Shown here in pieces: positions 37,181-46,019 of a stretch of DNA of 64,000 bases. The notes under the pieces are model-generated. The model did no database searches and had not been told where the DNA came from. It saw only the letters and a list, made by a program, of their open reading frames with translations. Made by a program: the position numbers and the translations under genes. The DNA is taken from positions 3,844,001 through 3,908,000 of the forward strand of contig NZ_FO704550.1 in NCBI RefSeq assembly GCF_000968195.1, read 5' to 3'. The first letter of the stretch is position 1; the number at the start of each line of letters is the position of its first letter. This DNA is from Xenorhabdus doucetiae (GTDB lineage: Bacteria > Pseudomonadota > Gammaproteobacteria > Enterobacterales > Enterobacteriaceae).

Positions 37181-38623
37181 ATGGCTAAAATGCGTCAGGA
37201 AATGTTGGCCGAGATACTCGACGCCATTGGCGGGACGGGCAATGTTGCACATTGTGGAAATTGCATGACCCGCCTGCGGTTGACGCTACGGGATGATTCA
37301 CTGGCCGATATATTCAGGTTGAAGCAAATTGCCGGGGTGTTGGGCGTCATAGAGACAGATGACCAGCTCCAGATTGTCCTTGGCCCCGGCATAGCCCAAA
37401 CAGCCGCAGACGGGATGAAAACGCTGTTAAGTGAACCTCCCTCTGCCGCTCCTCATCCTGACAAGTTAAAAGCTATCGCCACTGCCAATAAAAAACAGCT
37501 CAAAGAAAAACAAACCCGCTCCGTCCATAAATTTCTGGCAAAATTTGCCACAATCTTTACGCCCTTGATCCCCGGATTTATCGCGGTCGGCCTGTTATTG
37601 GGCTTTGCTACCCTGCTGGAGCAGGTTCTTATCAAAGAAGTGCCCCATCCCAACGCCATATTGATTGAGATGGTCGGCTATATGAAAATTTTCAGCAAAG
37701 GCATGTTCAGCTTCTTGGGCATTTTGATTGGCTACAATGCACAAAAAGCCTTTGGCGGCTCAGGGGTTAACGGAGCCATCATCGCATCGCTATTTGTACT
37801 GGGTTATCACGCCGAAGCCACCAGTGGGTTCTATTCCGGTATCAGTCATTTCTTTGGCTTCGCCATTGACCCACGAGGCAATATCATCGGGGTGTTGATT
37901 GCTGCTATTCTTGGCGCTTGGGTGGAAAAACAGATCCGCAACATCATGCCCTCTGATCTGGATATGATCCTGACTTCCGCAATGACCCTGCTTATCATGG
38001 GCGCCGTCACATTTATCGTCATTATGCCTGTCGGAAGTTATCTGTTCAGCGTGATGTCATGGTTATTCGTGAACTTGAATGGCAATCCATTCGGCACAGC
38101 CGTTTTGGCAGGACTGTTCTTAATCGCCGTGATGTTTGGTGTGCATCAGGGCTTTATCCCCGTCTATTTTGCGCTGATGGAGTCACAAGGGTTCAATTCT
38201 CTTTTCCCTATTCTGGCAATGGCAGGAGCGGGGCAAGTCGGCTCCGCACTGGCGCTATATGTCAAAGCGGCAAAAGGCGCTGTGCTGCGCACTCAGATCA
38301 AAGGAGCCATCATTCCGGGTTTTCTGGGAATTGGGGAACCGTTGATTTATGGCGTCACCCTTCCCCGCGTCAAACCGTTTGTCACAGCCTGCCTCGGTGG
38401 TGCCACAGGGGGGTTCTTTATCGGCCTGATGGCTTGGTGGGGATGGCCTGTCGGATTAAATAGTGTTTTCGGCCCCTCCGGGCTGGTTGCTCTGCCACTG
38501 ATGACATCCAACAGTGGCATTTTCACGGGCATGGCAGTCTATGGTGCCGGGCTGATCGTCGCTTATATCGCGGGCTTCATACTCACATTATTCTTCGGCA
38601 GCAAGAATATCGATTTGAGCTGA
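37181..38623 (+). CDS. murP: PTS N-acetylmuramic acid transporter EIIBC
   Basis: Imports and phosphorylates MurNAc, taking phosphate from EIIA-Glc (Crr), since no EIIA domain is present. 480 residues from the ATG at 37181 (GAGAAGGGG upstream). The N-terminal EIIB domain has phospho-cysteine Cys28 in CGNCMTRLR. After a linker comes a ten-helix EIIC domain with IGEPLIYGVTLPR, the sugar-binding signature. The stop is directly followed by the stop of the opposing LysE-type gene. Confidence 0.95.
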   Translation: MAKMRQEMLAEILDAIGGTGNVAHCGNCMTRLRLTLRDDSLADIFRLKQIAGVLGVIETDDQLQIVLGPGIAQTAADGMKTLLSEPPSAAPHPDKLKAIATANKKQLKEKQTRSVHKFLAKFATIFTPLIPGFIAVGLLLGFATLLEQVLIKEVPHPNAILIEMVGYMKIFSKGMFSFLGILIGYNAQKAFGGSGVNGAIIASLFVLGYHAEATSGFYSGISHFFGFAIDPRGNIIGVLIAAILGAWVEKQIRNIMPSDLDMILTSAMTLLIMGAVTFIVIMPVGSYLFSVMSWLFVNLNGNPFGTAVLAGLFLIAVMFGVHQGFIPVYFALMESQGFNSLFPILAMAGAGQVGSALALYVKAAKGAVLRTQIKGAIIPGFLGIGEPLIYGVTLPRVKPFVTACLGGATGGFFIGLMAWWGWPVGLNSVFGPSGLVALPLMTSNSGIFTGMAVYGAGLIVAYIAGFILTLFFGSKNIDLS

Positions 38624-39229
38624 TCAGCCAAACCAGATTAAAGGCACACACGCGGCGGTCAGCACCCCCATGGTGATATTGAATATAAACCACGCGCGGC
38701 GGCTTCCCAGTAACCGGCCAATCAGTGAACCGAGAACCAGCCAGAGGGCACCCGCGAGCAGATTGGCGATAAGCATCACGATACTGATAACAAAAATGGA
38801 GTGGTTATAGAGCGCTCCGGCCAGACTGTAACTACTGACTGCCCCCAATCCCATTAACCAGGTTTTCGGATTCAAAAACTGCAATAGCCAACCTTGATGA
38901 ATTTTGATTGGAGCACCTGCCGAGGTTGTCGTGTCCAGCCGCTGATAATGCGAAGTGGCCGTTTTCCAGGCCAGCCATAATAAATACAGGCATCCGAGCA
39001 CTTTCAACCCCGTATAAATGGCAGGATAAATCAGCAGTAACGCGGCAACACCAAACGCAGACAGCAGCAAAATGGTCTGCATTCCCAACACAATACCCAG
39101 ACAAAGCGGGATGGAGCGGCGGAGACCAAAATTCGCGCCCGATGAGGTCAGCAACAAATTGTTTGGACCCGGTGTGACAGCGGAAATAAACATAAATATA
39201 CTGAGTGAAAATATCAGGCTTACAGTCAT
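38624..39229 (-). CDS. LysE/RhtB-type amino acid exporter
   Basis: Inner-membrane exporter of the LysE/RhtB family, 201 residues from MTVSLIFSLSIFMF. It has about six membrane segments and the family signature TPGPNNLLLTSSGANFGLRRSIP (about 21-43). GGAGGGG lies 11 bases before the ATG; an earlier ATG at 39253 is less likely. The substrate is unknown; relatives export threonine, homoserine, lysine or cysteine. It is the last gene of the block inserted between yheS and yheU relative to E. coli. Confidence 0.85.
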   Translation of the reverse strand: MTVSLIFSLSIFMFISAVTPGPNNLLLTSSGANFGLRRSIPLCLGIVLGMQTILLLSAFGVAALLLIYPAIYTGLKVLGCLYLLWLAWKTATSHYQRLDTTTSAGAPIKIHQGWLLQFLNPKTWLMGLGAVSSYSLAGALYNHSIFVISIVMLIANLLAGALWLVLGSLIGRLLGSRRAWFIFNITMGVLTAACVPLIWFG

Positions 39230-39362
39230 GGGTAGATTCCCCTCCCACCCCAAGTTAACATTTCTTTGCGAGAAAATAGCAGTATGTTATTTCACACACA
39301 AGATAACTAATCATGAAATCAATTCACTATAAAGTATCAGCGCATTATCAGGAGCAATCACG

Positions 39363-39581
39363 ATGATCATCCCGTGGCAGCAATTGGAAACCCATACACT
39401 CCTCAACTTGATTGAAAGTTTTGTCCTGCGGGAAGGGACGGATTACGGCGAACAGGAAAAAACGCTCGAACAAAAAGTGCAGGATGTCAAACATCAGCTT
39501 GAACGCGGTGAGGTTCTGTTGGTATGGTCTGAATTACATGAAACCGTTAATATCTTGCCCAAAGCGACGTTCCGCCCATGA
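39363..39581 (+). CDS. yheU: UPF0270 protein YheU
   Basis: Small conserved protein of unknown role, 72 residues as in E. coli, with the family core NLIESFVLREGTDYGEQEKTLEQK and LVWSELHETVNILP. It precedes prkB by 65 bases; the two are neighbours in E. coli as well. Confidence 0.94.
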   Translation: MIIPWQQLETHTLLNLIESFVLREGTDYGEQEKTLEQKVQDVKHQLERGEVLLVWSELHETVNILPKATFRP

Positions 39582-39646
39582 GGTTCCGCTTGCTTTATTC
39601 ATTCTGATTGACTGATCCGCCAATTTTATTGATAAGGAGTCTGTTC

Positions 39647-40516
39647 ATGTCTGCCAAACATCCCGTCATCGCAATCACTGGCTCCAGTGGCGCAGGAACC
39701 ACCACAACCAGTGTCGCCTTTCGCAAGATTTTCCAGCAATTTGACGTCACCGCCGCACTGATAGAAGGGGATAGTTTCCATCGTTATACTCGTCCTGAAA
39801 TGGATGCCGAGATTCGGAAAGCAAGAGAACAGGGCAGACATATCAGCTACTTTGGGCCAGCCGCCAATGATTTCAGCATGCTGGAGAAAACCTTTTTTGA
39901 CTATGGGGAAACGGGCAATGGTCGCTGCCGAAAATATCTCCATACCTATGATGAAGCCGTCCCCTATAACCAATTGCCGGGGACTTTCACACCGTGGGAA
40001 CCCTTGCCGTCAAACACAGATGTGCTGTTTTATGAAGGTTTGCACGGGGGGGTTGTCACGCCACAACACAATGTCGCCAGCCATGTTGACCTGTTGATTG
40101 GCGTTGTGCCTATCGTCAACCTGGAGTGGATACAAAAACTCATCCGTGATACCAGCGAGCGCGGGCATTCCAGAGAAGCGGTCATGGATTCCGTTGTCCG
40201 CTCAATGGATGATTATATCCGCTATATCACTCCCCAATTTTCACGTACCCACATTAATTTCCAGCGTGTTCCTACCGTTGATACCTCTAACCCTTTCTCT
40301 GCCAAGGCTATTCCCTCACTGGACGAAAGCTTTATCGTGATCCGCTTCCGCGGTCTCACTCAAATTGATTTCCCTTATTTGCTGGCCATGCTTCAGGGTT
40401 CATTTATTTCCAGCATAGATACTATTGTCGTTCCCGGAGGAAAAATGGGGCTGGCAATGGAATTAATTATGGCGCCGCTGGTTAAGCAATTACTGGAAGG
40501 CAAAAAAATCTCATAA
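39647..40516 (+). CDS. prkB: Phosphoribulokinase-like protein PrkB
   Basis: P-loop kinase of the phosphoribulokinase family; in enterobacteria without a Calvin cycle the true substrate is not known. 289 residues from the ATG at 39647 (GATAAGGAG upstream), the E. coli length; the frame opens at 39608 but that part is not conserved. Walker A GSSGAGTT (12-19), then EGDSFHRY and GLHGG. Confidence 0.94.
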   Translation: MSAKHPVIAITGSSGAGTTTTSVAFRKIFQQFDVTAALIEGDSFHRYTRPEMDAEIRKAREQGRHISYFGPAANDFSMLEKTFFDYGETGNGRCRKYLHTYDEAVPYNQLPGTFTPWEPLPSNTDVLFYEGLHGGVVTPQHNVASHVDLLIGVVPIVNLEWIQKLIRDTSERGHSREAVMDSVVRSMDDYIRYITPQFSRTHINFQRVPTVDTSNPFSAKAIPSLDESFIVIRFRGLTQIDFPYLLAMLQGSFISSIDTIVVPGGKMGLAMELIMAPLVKQLLEGKKIS

Positions 40517-40996
40517 TTTTCCTATTTATATCCTATGAACTTCAAGTTGCCGCTCGCAAGACGAAAGTCGTTTATTAATGACGAGTCTATTTTTAATAAA
40601 GCAGGTAACAAAAAATAACGTTACCTGTTTCATTTAAATAAATAGACCGTTTTTTAACAATAAATTAGGTGATAGAAATAAATGTAAAATCAACAAGACC
40701 GTCTTTTTTGCCAAACTTCTGGTAATCTGACAACCCGTTTAATAGGCTGAAGCGATACAGGAGGAGACAGAAACGTTTTCCTGTGTTACAAACAAGGCTA
40801 CAAACGTGGACTGGCAAGGTATATGGATTAAGATCAATATGCCAGCATTCTCGTATCCTGATAATCCATATAAAGTTCCCGTTTGTCAGTTTTTCAGCAA
40901 GTTATATGTTAAGCTATTGACTTTATAAAGCCAGCCTGAAGAGAAACCCAGTTTCTCACATCATAAGGGCAGAAATAACAACAGAGGATAAAGCGA
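40517..40996. other. prkB-crp intergenic region
   Basis: 480 bases without a gene; yhfA, which sits here in E. coli, is absent. It holds repeat copy D (40527-40577) and a likely prkB terminator CAGGTAAC/GTTACCTG (40602-40609 with 40620-40627, followed by TTT). The remaining ~370 bases are the crp control region and leader, with GGAGACAGAAACGTTTTC as in the E. coli crp leader. Confidence 0.65.
40527..40577. repeat. Dispersed hairpin repeat, copy D (right end, hairpin lost)
   Basis: ACTTCAAGTTGCCGCTCGCAAGAC matches the right end of copy C in inverted orientation, up to TTTATTA where the hairpin would begin. The next bases (ATGACGAGT) are the complement of the left end ACTCGTCAT of copy A, so the central hairpin appears deleted. 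Confidence 0.65.
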
Positions 40997-41629
40997 ATGG
41001 TTCTCGGCAAGCCACAAACAGACCCTACTCTTGAATGGTTTTTGTCACACTGCCATATTCACAAATATCCATCCAAGAGCACGCTTATTCATCAAGGCGA
41101 GAAAGCAGAAACGCTTTACTACATTGTTAAAGGTTCAGTTGCTGTTCTAATAAAAGATGAAGAAGGTAAGGAAATGATTCTCTCTTATTTAAATCAGGGA
41201 GATTTTATCGGTGAACTTGGATTGTTTGAAGAGGGGCAAGAACGTACTGCATGGGTGCGGGCAAAAAGTGCCTGTGAAGTGGCTGAAATTTCCTATAAGA
41301 AATTTCGCCAGTTAATTCAGGTCAATCCTGACATTCTGATGCGTTTATCTGCTCAGATGGCGAGTCGCCTACAAACCACTTCCGAAAAAGTAGGTAACTT
41401 AGCCTTTCTGGACGTGACCGGCCGTATCGCCCAGACGTTGCTCAATTTAGCCAAACAGCCGGATGCAATGACGCACCCTGATGGTATGCAAATCAAAATC
41501 ACACGTCAGGAAATTGGGCAGATTGTGGGTTGTTCCCGTGAAACGGTTGGCCGTATTTTGAAAATGCTCGAAGATCAAAACCTGATTTCCGCACATGGTA
41601 AAACCATCGTGGTTTATGGGACACGCTAA
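40997..41629 (+). CDS. crp: cAMP receptor protein CRP
   Basis: Global regulator that binds cAMP and TGTGA-N6-TCACA sites. 210 residues, the E. coli length, nearly identical to it. cAMP-binding beta-roll with GELGLFEEGQERTAWVRA (about 71-88), dimer helix, and C-terminal HTH RQEIGQIVGCSRETVGRILK (about 170-189). It should act in this window on mal, lsr, spf and its own promoter. Confidence 0.98.
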   Translation: MVLGKPQTDPTLEWFLSHCHIHKYPSKSTLIHQGEKAETLYYIVKGSVAVLIKDEEGKEMILSYLNQGDFIGELGLFEEGQERTAWVRAKSACEVAEISYKKFRQLIQVNPDILMRLSAQMASRLQTTSEKVGNLAFLDVTGRIAQTLLNLAKQPDAMTHPDGMQIKITRQEIGQIVGCSRETVGRILKMLEDQNLISAHGKTIVVYGTR

Positions 41630-41650
41630 TTCCCGATAAACCTGAAATCC

Positions 41651-41686
41651 AGCCAGTGCAACCTGTTACTTCGCACTGGCTTTTTT
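41651..41686 (+). terminator. Terminator after crp
   Basis: GCCAGTGC/GCACTGGC (41652-41659 with 41673-41680) followed by TTTTTT. It lies between the converging crp and argD ends. Confidence 0.9.
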
Positions 41687-41692
41687 ATGGCT

Positions 41693-42916
41693 TCACCTGT
41701 TTTGGGTTAACCATCGGGATATCGCCATCTCCAGCCGTATCATGCCCTCGACGATGTCATCCTCAGGAATGATCAATGAAGGGGTAAAGCGCAAAATGCT
41801 GTCTCCCGCACTCAATAACACCAATCCCAGCTCCGCCGCTTGCTGCAAGATTTCTCTGGCCTTACCCTGATATTCTGCTTGCAATACCGCCCCAATCAGC
41901 AAACCCTTGCCACGAAATTCGTGGAAAATGCCATATTTTTGGTTCATCATTTCCAGGGCATGGATGATCATATCGTGACGTTTTTCCACGCCTGCCAGCA
42001 CTTCTGGCGTGTTGATAATATCCAGCGCAACGCAGCCGATAGCACAAGCCAACGGATTTCCGCCATACGTCGTGCCATGCGCGCCGGTTTCCATAGCTGC
42101 CGCGATGGTATCGGTCGTTAACATCGCACTGATCGGGAAACCGCCGCCCAGCGCCTTTGCGGTCGTCAAGATATCCGGCTGTACGCCATAATGCTGGTAA
42201 GCATACAACTTGCCTGTACGCCCCATCCCACTTTGCACTTCATCAAAAACCAACAGAGCCTGATGCTTATCGCACAATTCACGCACGCCATGCAGAAACG
42301 CCATTGTTGCAGGTGTGACGCCCCCTTCCCCTTGAATCGGCTCTAAGACAACGGCACAAGTGTGATCATCAATCACCGCTCTGACCGCATCCAAATCATT
42401 AAAAGACACATGGATAATATCCGCCGGTTTGGGGCCAAATCCTTCAGTATATTTTGGCTGTCCTCCGACCGAAACAGTGAAAAAGGTGCGTCCATGAAAC
42501 GCCTGATGAAAAGCAATAATTTTGGTTTTATTGGGATGATGGCGAGTAATCGCATAACGACGAGCCAATTTAAAGGCGGCTTCATTGGCTTCCGCGCCTG
42601 AATTAGCGAAAAAGACCTTCTGCGCAAAGGTTGCATCAATCAATTTTTGTGCCAAGGTTAAGGCTGGTTCATTGGTAAAAATATTGCTGAGATGCCACAA
42701 TTTTTCACCTTGCTGTTTCAGGGCATTCACCAAAGCCGGATGACAGTGCCCCAAAGCCAATACCGCGATACCGCCGGCAAAATCAATATATTCTTTACCC
42801 TGTTGATCCCATACTCGACTCCCTTGCCCTCTGACAGGAATAAAACTCGCCGGCGCATAAATAGGCAACATCACCTGATCATAGGTACTTCGGTTTGTTG
42901 CTTTGCTTTCTCCCAT
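41693..42916 (-). CDS. argD: Acetylornithine/succinyldiaminopimelate aminotransferase
   Basis: PLP enzyme of arginine and lysine synthesis. 407 residues from the ATG at 42916 (AAGGTGAGGGAA upstream). NSGAEANEAAFKLAR (105-119), DEVQSGMGRTG (225-235) and the PLP lysine Lys254 in TTAKALGGG are present. The frame runs upstream to 42961 into repeat copy C and is not part of the gene. In E. coli yhfK lies between crp and argD; here the two face each other directly. Confidence 0.94.
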   Translation of the reverse strand: MGESKATNRSTYDQVMLPIYAPASFIPVRGQGSRVWDQQGKEYIDFAGGIAVLALGHCHPALVNALKQQGEKLWHLSNIFTNEPALTLAQKLIDATFAQKVFFANSGAEANEAAFKLARRYAITRHHPNKTKIIAFHQAFHGRTFFTVSVGGQPKYTEGFGPKPADIIHVSFNDLDAVRAVIDDHTCAVVLEPIQGEGGVTPATMAFLHGVRELCDKHQALLVFDEVQSGMGRTGKLYAYQHYGVQPDILTTAKALGGGFPISAMLTTDTIAAAMETGAHGTTYGGNPLACAIGCVALDIINTPEVLAGVEKRHDMIIHALEMMNQKYGIFHEFRGKGLLIGAVLQAEYQGKAREILQQAAELGLVLLSAGDSILRFTPSLIIPEDDIVEGMIRLEMAISRWLTQNR

Positions 42917-42937
42917 TTCCCTCACCTTATTTTTATC

Positions 42938-43037
42938 TGCTTGTCGTACTTCAAGATACATTTATTATCCCCCGCGCTGCGGGGGATAATAAGCGGCTTT
43001 TGTCTTGCGAGCGGCAACTTGAAAATTATCGGGTATA
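42938..43037. repeat. Dispersed hairpin repeat, copy C (full length, in the argD leader)
   Basis: A 100-bp element with the strongest hairpin of the family: 14 perfect pairs TTATTATCCCCCGC/GCGGGGGATAATAA (42962-42975 with 42979-42992, loop GCT). Left end TTGTCGTACTTCAAGATAC; right end CGAGCGGCAACTTGAAAATT. It lies 21 bases upstream of the argD start, so any argD message starting further out must carry it. Confidence 0.8.
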
Positions 43038-43137
43038 TTTGCCATTTCAAAGTGAAATAATAGTCATAAAATATGAATAAAAAATCACGCAAAGGCAAAT
43101 AAAAAATAACGAATGAGGAAATGTGATGGTATCTGGA

Positions 43138-43713
43138 TTAATATTTGAGGAAATTATTCAATAATTCATGCCCCTGCTCACTCAGAATACTTTCCGGATG
43201 AAATTGCACCCCTTCCAGTGGCAGAGTACGGTGACGTATTCCCATAATTTCATCGACATCACCATTGCGCTGACTCCATGCTGTCACTTCAAATGAAGCC
43301 GGCAGCGTTTCTGCGGCAATCACCAGAGAGTGGTAACGTGTGACAGTTAATGGATGAACCAATCCTTTAAATACCCCTTGCTGGCTATGGTGAATTAAAC
43401 TGGTTTTTCCATGCATCACTTCACGCGCTTTAACAATGCTGGCACCAAAAGCCTGACCTATCGCCTGATGCCCCAGGCACACACCGAGGATGGGCAATTT
43501 CCCGGCAAAATGTGAAATGGCTTCCAGCGAGATCCCGGCTTCATTTGGCGTGCAAGGGCCGGGAGAAATAACTAAATGCGTCGGTGCCAACGCTTCAATA
43601 TCTTCAAGCTGTAGCTCATCATTGCGCTTAACTAAAACCTCTGTCCCTAACTCGCAAAAATATTGATATAAATTGAATGTAAAAGAATCGTAGTTATCTA
43701 TTATGAGTAACAT
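43138..43713 (-). CDS. pabA: Aminodeoxychorismate synthase glutamine amidotransferase subunit
   Basis: Supplies ammonia from glutamine to PabB to make 4-amino-4-deoxychorismate for folate. 191 residues, a class I glutamine amidotransferase with nucleophile Cys79 in GVCLGHQ and His172/Glu174 in VQFHPES. A TrpG role is also possible from sequence, but the position upstream of argD matches pabA. fic and yhfG, found next to it in E. coli, are missing. The 286-base upstream gap to ppiA and beyond (43714-43999) shows no other gene. Confidence 0.93.
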   Translation of the reverse strand: MLLIIDNYDSFTFNLYQYFCELGTEVLVKRNDELQLEDIEALAPTHLVISPGPCTPNEAGISLEAISHFAGKLPILGVCLGHQAIGQAFGASIVKAREVMHGKTSLIHHSQQGVFKGLVHPLTVTRYHSLVIAAETLPASFEVTAWSQRNGDVDEIMGIRHRTLPLEGVQFHPESILSEQGHELLNNFLKY

Positions 43714-43999
43714 AGGAGTATATCCTACTGATTATTATAGTTTTATAAGTTCCTGCCCCACAGGGGTATTATGCATTCTGTATGACAGTAAAAACAGGCA
43801 AAGCAGTACCAACAGCAACGGGGGGACTCATCATACCACAGACGCATTTTTAAAATAGGGGTACGGGAATCACATCGCCATGATGCCCTGCTGTGGCAAC
43901 GTAGAAATGGCAGAAAGAGGGATGATTCAGAGGGAGCTAACGGTACTCAAACAACCATGAATGATTATCCGAATACCGTATGATGCCGGGTTCGGGCTG

Positions 44000-44566
44000 T
44001 TAAGGCTCAACCTTGGCAGACAAGATCACAATGGGTTTCACCGGCACATTTTGATAAGGACCCACATTTTCTGTTTTGACTTGAGAAATTTTATCAACCA
44101 CGTCCATACCTTTTACGACCTTGCCAAAGACGGCATAACCAAAGTCACGCTGCCCGTGGTCAAGGAAAGCATTATCGGTCACGTTAATAAAAAATTGGCT
44201 GGTTGCGCTGTCCTTATCTGCGGTACGCGCCATCGCAATCGTGCCACGAAGATTACGCAAACCGTTATCGGCTTCATTTTTAATAGGGTCCTTGGTAGCC
44301 TTCTGCTTCATCTCTTTTGTGAAGCCACCGCCCTGAATCATAAAACCGGGGATCACACGATGAAAGATAGTGTTGTTATAAAATCCCTCATTGACATACT
44401 CAACGAAATTCTTGGTAGAAATGGGTGCCTTATTACTCTCTAACTCAAGTTCGATTTCTCCGGCTGATGTGACCAGCTTCACGTGAGTTTCAGCGGCCAA
44501 TGCCGGGACAGCTATCGCACTGATAGCACAAGCAGTCATAAGCGACACAAAAATACGTTTAAACAT
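44000..44566 (-). CDS. ppiA: Periplasmic cyclophilin-type peptidyl-prolyl isomerase A
   Basis: Periplasmic cyclophilin that aids folding of exported proteins. 188 residues from the ATG at 44566 (AAAGGAAC upstream). Signal peptide MFKRIFVSLMTACAISAIAVPALA; catalytic Arg in FHRVIPGFMIQGGG; SQFFINVTDN. The frame extends to 44596 without conservation. Divergent from engB. Confidence 0.96.
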   Translation of the reverse strand: MFKRIFVSLMTACAISAIAVPALAAETHVKLVTSAGEIELELESNKAPISTKNFVEYVNEGFYNNTIFHRVIPGFMIQGGGFTKEMKQKATKDPIKNEADNGLRNLRGTIAMARTADKDSATSQFFINVTDNAFLDHGQRDFGYAVFGKVVKGMDVVDKISQVKTENVGPYQNVPVKPIVILSAKVEP

Positions 44567-44882
44567 TGATGGTTCCTTTATTTTTGAGGTCAACAATAAA
44601 ACTCATAACAACAAAACTCATTAAGTGTAATTCCCAATAGAATGAAGTTCCAAAGATTTACCTACATTTACGAGTATTTTAGTTGAGTGGGGAGAAAATC
44701 TATTCATACGACTTTATATTCGCATAGTTAGGCAAAGGTTATTTCGAGAATAACCTGCATATTGGTATGCTTTCGAACGATTACATTCCATTTTATTTCA
44801 CCCCATTTTCTCCCATGTTAAAGAATATACATAGTGGTTGGGGAGGAATAAAGTTCACCTGTCCACAAGCGGTTGCTCTCGG

Positions 44883-44888
44883 TATAAT
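44883..44888 (+). promoter_or_regulatory. -10 box of likely engB promoter
   Basis: A perfect TATAAT 41 bases before the TTG start of engB, with a poor -35 (TGTCCA at 44860-44865, 17-base spacer). The rest of the 44567-44882 gap between ppiA and engB shows no gene and should hold the ppiA promoter. Confidence 0.45.
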
Positions 44889-44928
44889 CACCGCGCTATT
44901 TTGTGTATTCCTCAGGGAGATAACCATT

Positions 44929-45552
44929 TTGACCATCAAGAACTACAACTATCATATGACCCACTTTGTCACGAGTGCACCTGACATTCGCCACCTGCCT
45001 CAAGATGTGGGCATTGAGGTCGCGTTTGCCGGTAGGTCAAATGCGGGTAAATCCAGTGCCCTGAATGCACTGACCCGCCAGAAGAGCCTTGCGCGTACCA
45101 GTAAAACCCCCGGCCGTACCCAGTTGATTAACCTGTTCGAAGTGGAAGAAGGGATTCGTCTGGTCGATTTACCGGGCTATGGCTACGCTGAAGTCCCCGA
45201 AGAGATGAAACGTAAGTGGCAGAAAGCCTTGGGGGAATATCTCCAGAAGCGCGAATGCCTGTTAGGGCTGGTGGTTTTGATGGATATCCGTCATCCGCTG
45301 AAAGATCTGGATAGGCAAATGATCGAATGGGCGGTTGTGATGCAGGTGCCTGTCATGGTATTGCTCACTAAAGCCGATAAACTGGCATCCGGCGCCCGTA
45401 AGAGTCAACTGGCGAAAGTGCGTCAGGAATTAGCCTCATTGGAAGGTGATGTTCAGGTCGAATACTTTTCCGCCCTGAAAAAAATCGGCATCGATAAACT
45501 AGAGCAACAACTCAACCTGTGGTTCAACCAACCTGCCATTGAAGCGGAATAA
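44929..45552 (+). CDS. engB: Ribosome biogenesis GTP-binding protein EngB (YihA/YsxC)
   Basis: Essential GTPase for 50S subunit assembly. I chose the TTG at 44929, since AGGGAGATAACCATT precedes it and the result (M)TIKNYNYHMTHFVTSAPDIRHLP aligns with E. coli; the first ATG inside (44956) would cut the start. 207 residues: G1 GRSNAGKS (35-42), switch region SKTPGRTQLINLF (58-70), DLPGYG (80-85), then TKAD. The open frame left of this, to 44767, is not conserved. Confidence 0.92.
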   Translation: MTIKNYNYHMTHFVTSAPDIRHLPQDVGIEVAFAGRSNAGKSSALNALTRQKSLARTSKTPGRTQLINLFEVEEGIRLVDLPGYGYAEVPEEMKRKWQKALGEYLQKRECLLGLVVLMDIRHPLKDLDRQMIEWAVVMQVPVMVLLTKADKLASGARKSQLAKVRQELASLEGDVQVEYFSALKKIGIDKLEQQLNLWFNQPAIEAE

Positions 45553-45560
45553 ACCGGACA

Positions 45561-45671
45561 TAAAAAAACGCCCCAGTCAAAAGAAATGACTGGGGCAGCT
45601 AATATTCAGCTAAATCCGATTACGTGAAGTAAAAGGTCTGAAAGATAGAACATCTTACCTCTGTACCCTAC
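45561..45671 (-). ncRNA. spf: Spot 42 small RNA
   Basis: The minus strand begins GTAGGGTACAGAGGTAAGAT and continues TTCTATCTTTCAGACC and TTTTACTTCACGTAATCGG, nearly base for base the E. coli Spot 42 RNA. It ends in the hairpin CGCCCCAGTCA/TGACTGGGGC with a T run. It sits between polA and engB exactly as in E. coli. Spot 42 binds Hfq and represses galK and many catabolic genes; CRP-cAMP represses it. The 5' end is set by homology. Confidence 0.95.
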
Positions 45672-45929
45672 GCCGATAACTTTAACCTATTCCTTTCAGC
45701 AAAAAAAGCCTTTTTTGTAATTAATTTTCACTAATTATCTCGATTCAGCCGTTAAAATTTAAGCAATAATGGTTATTATCGCGTCATTAATGTAGTTTAA
45801 TTACATATTTATGAGATCCAGATCTAATCTAAAACCTAACCTAAATTCCTTGTTATAAGCCTATTTATGGCATAATGGCGCTAATTTTAGTTCATTAAAC
45901 AAGCAGTAATTTCATAAAAATCATTCAAT

Positions 45930-45958
45930 AAAAAAAGAACCCCATTTCTGCGGCTCTT
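45930..45958 (-). terminator. Possible polA terminator
   Basis: On the minus strand AGAGCCGC and GGGGTTCT pair with one mismatch and one G-T pair, followed by TTTTTTT, 60-90 bases after polA. The rest of 45672-46019 is AT-rich; it should hold the spf promoter, and no other gene is seen. Confidence 0.5.
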
Positions 45959-46019
45959 CTTCCATTTTTTTGGCGGCTTTTTGCTAAAAGTCAATTTTTG
46001 ATAAAGACCAAAGGGTCTA

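Noticed and set aside
34220..39229. Genomic island with mobility genes
   Set aside because: The block has no integrase, transposase, tRNA target or clear flanking repeats, so only an order difference can be claimed.
42917..42961. Longer argD start inside repeat copy C
   Set aside because: The extra residues come from the repeat, and the ATG at 42916 has the ribosome site and family fit.
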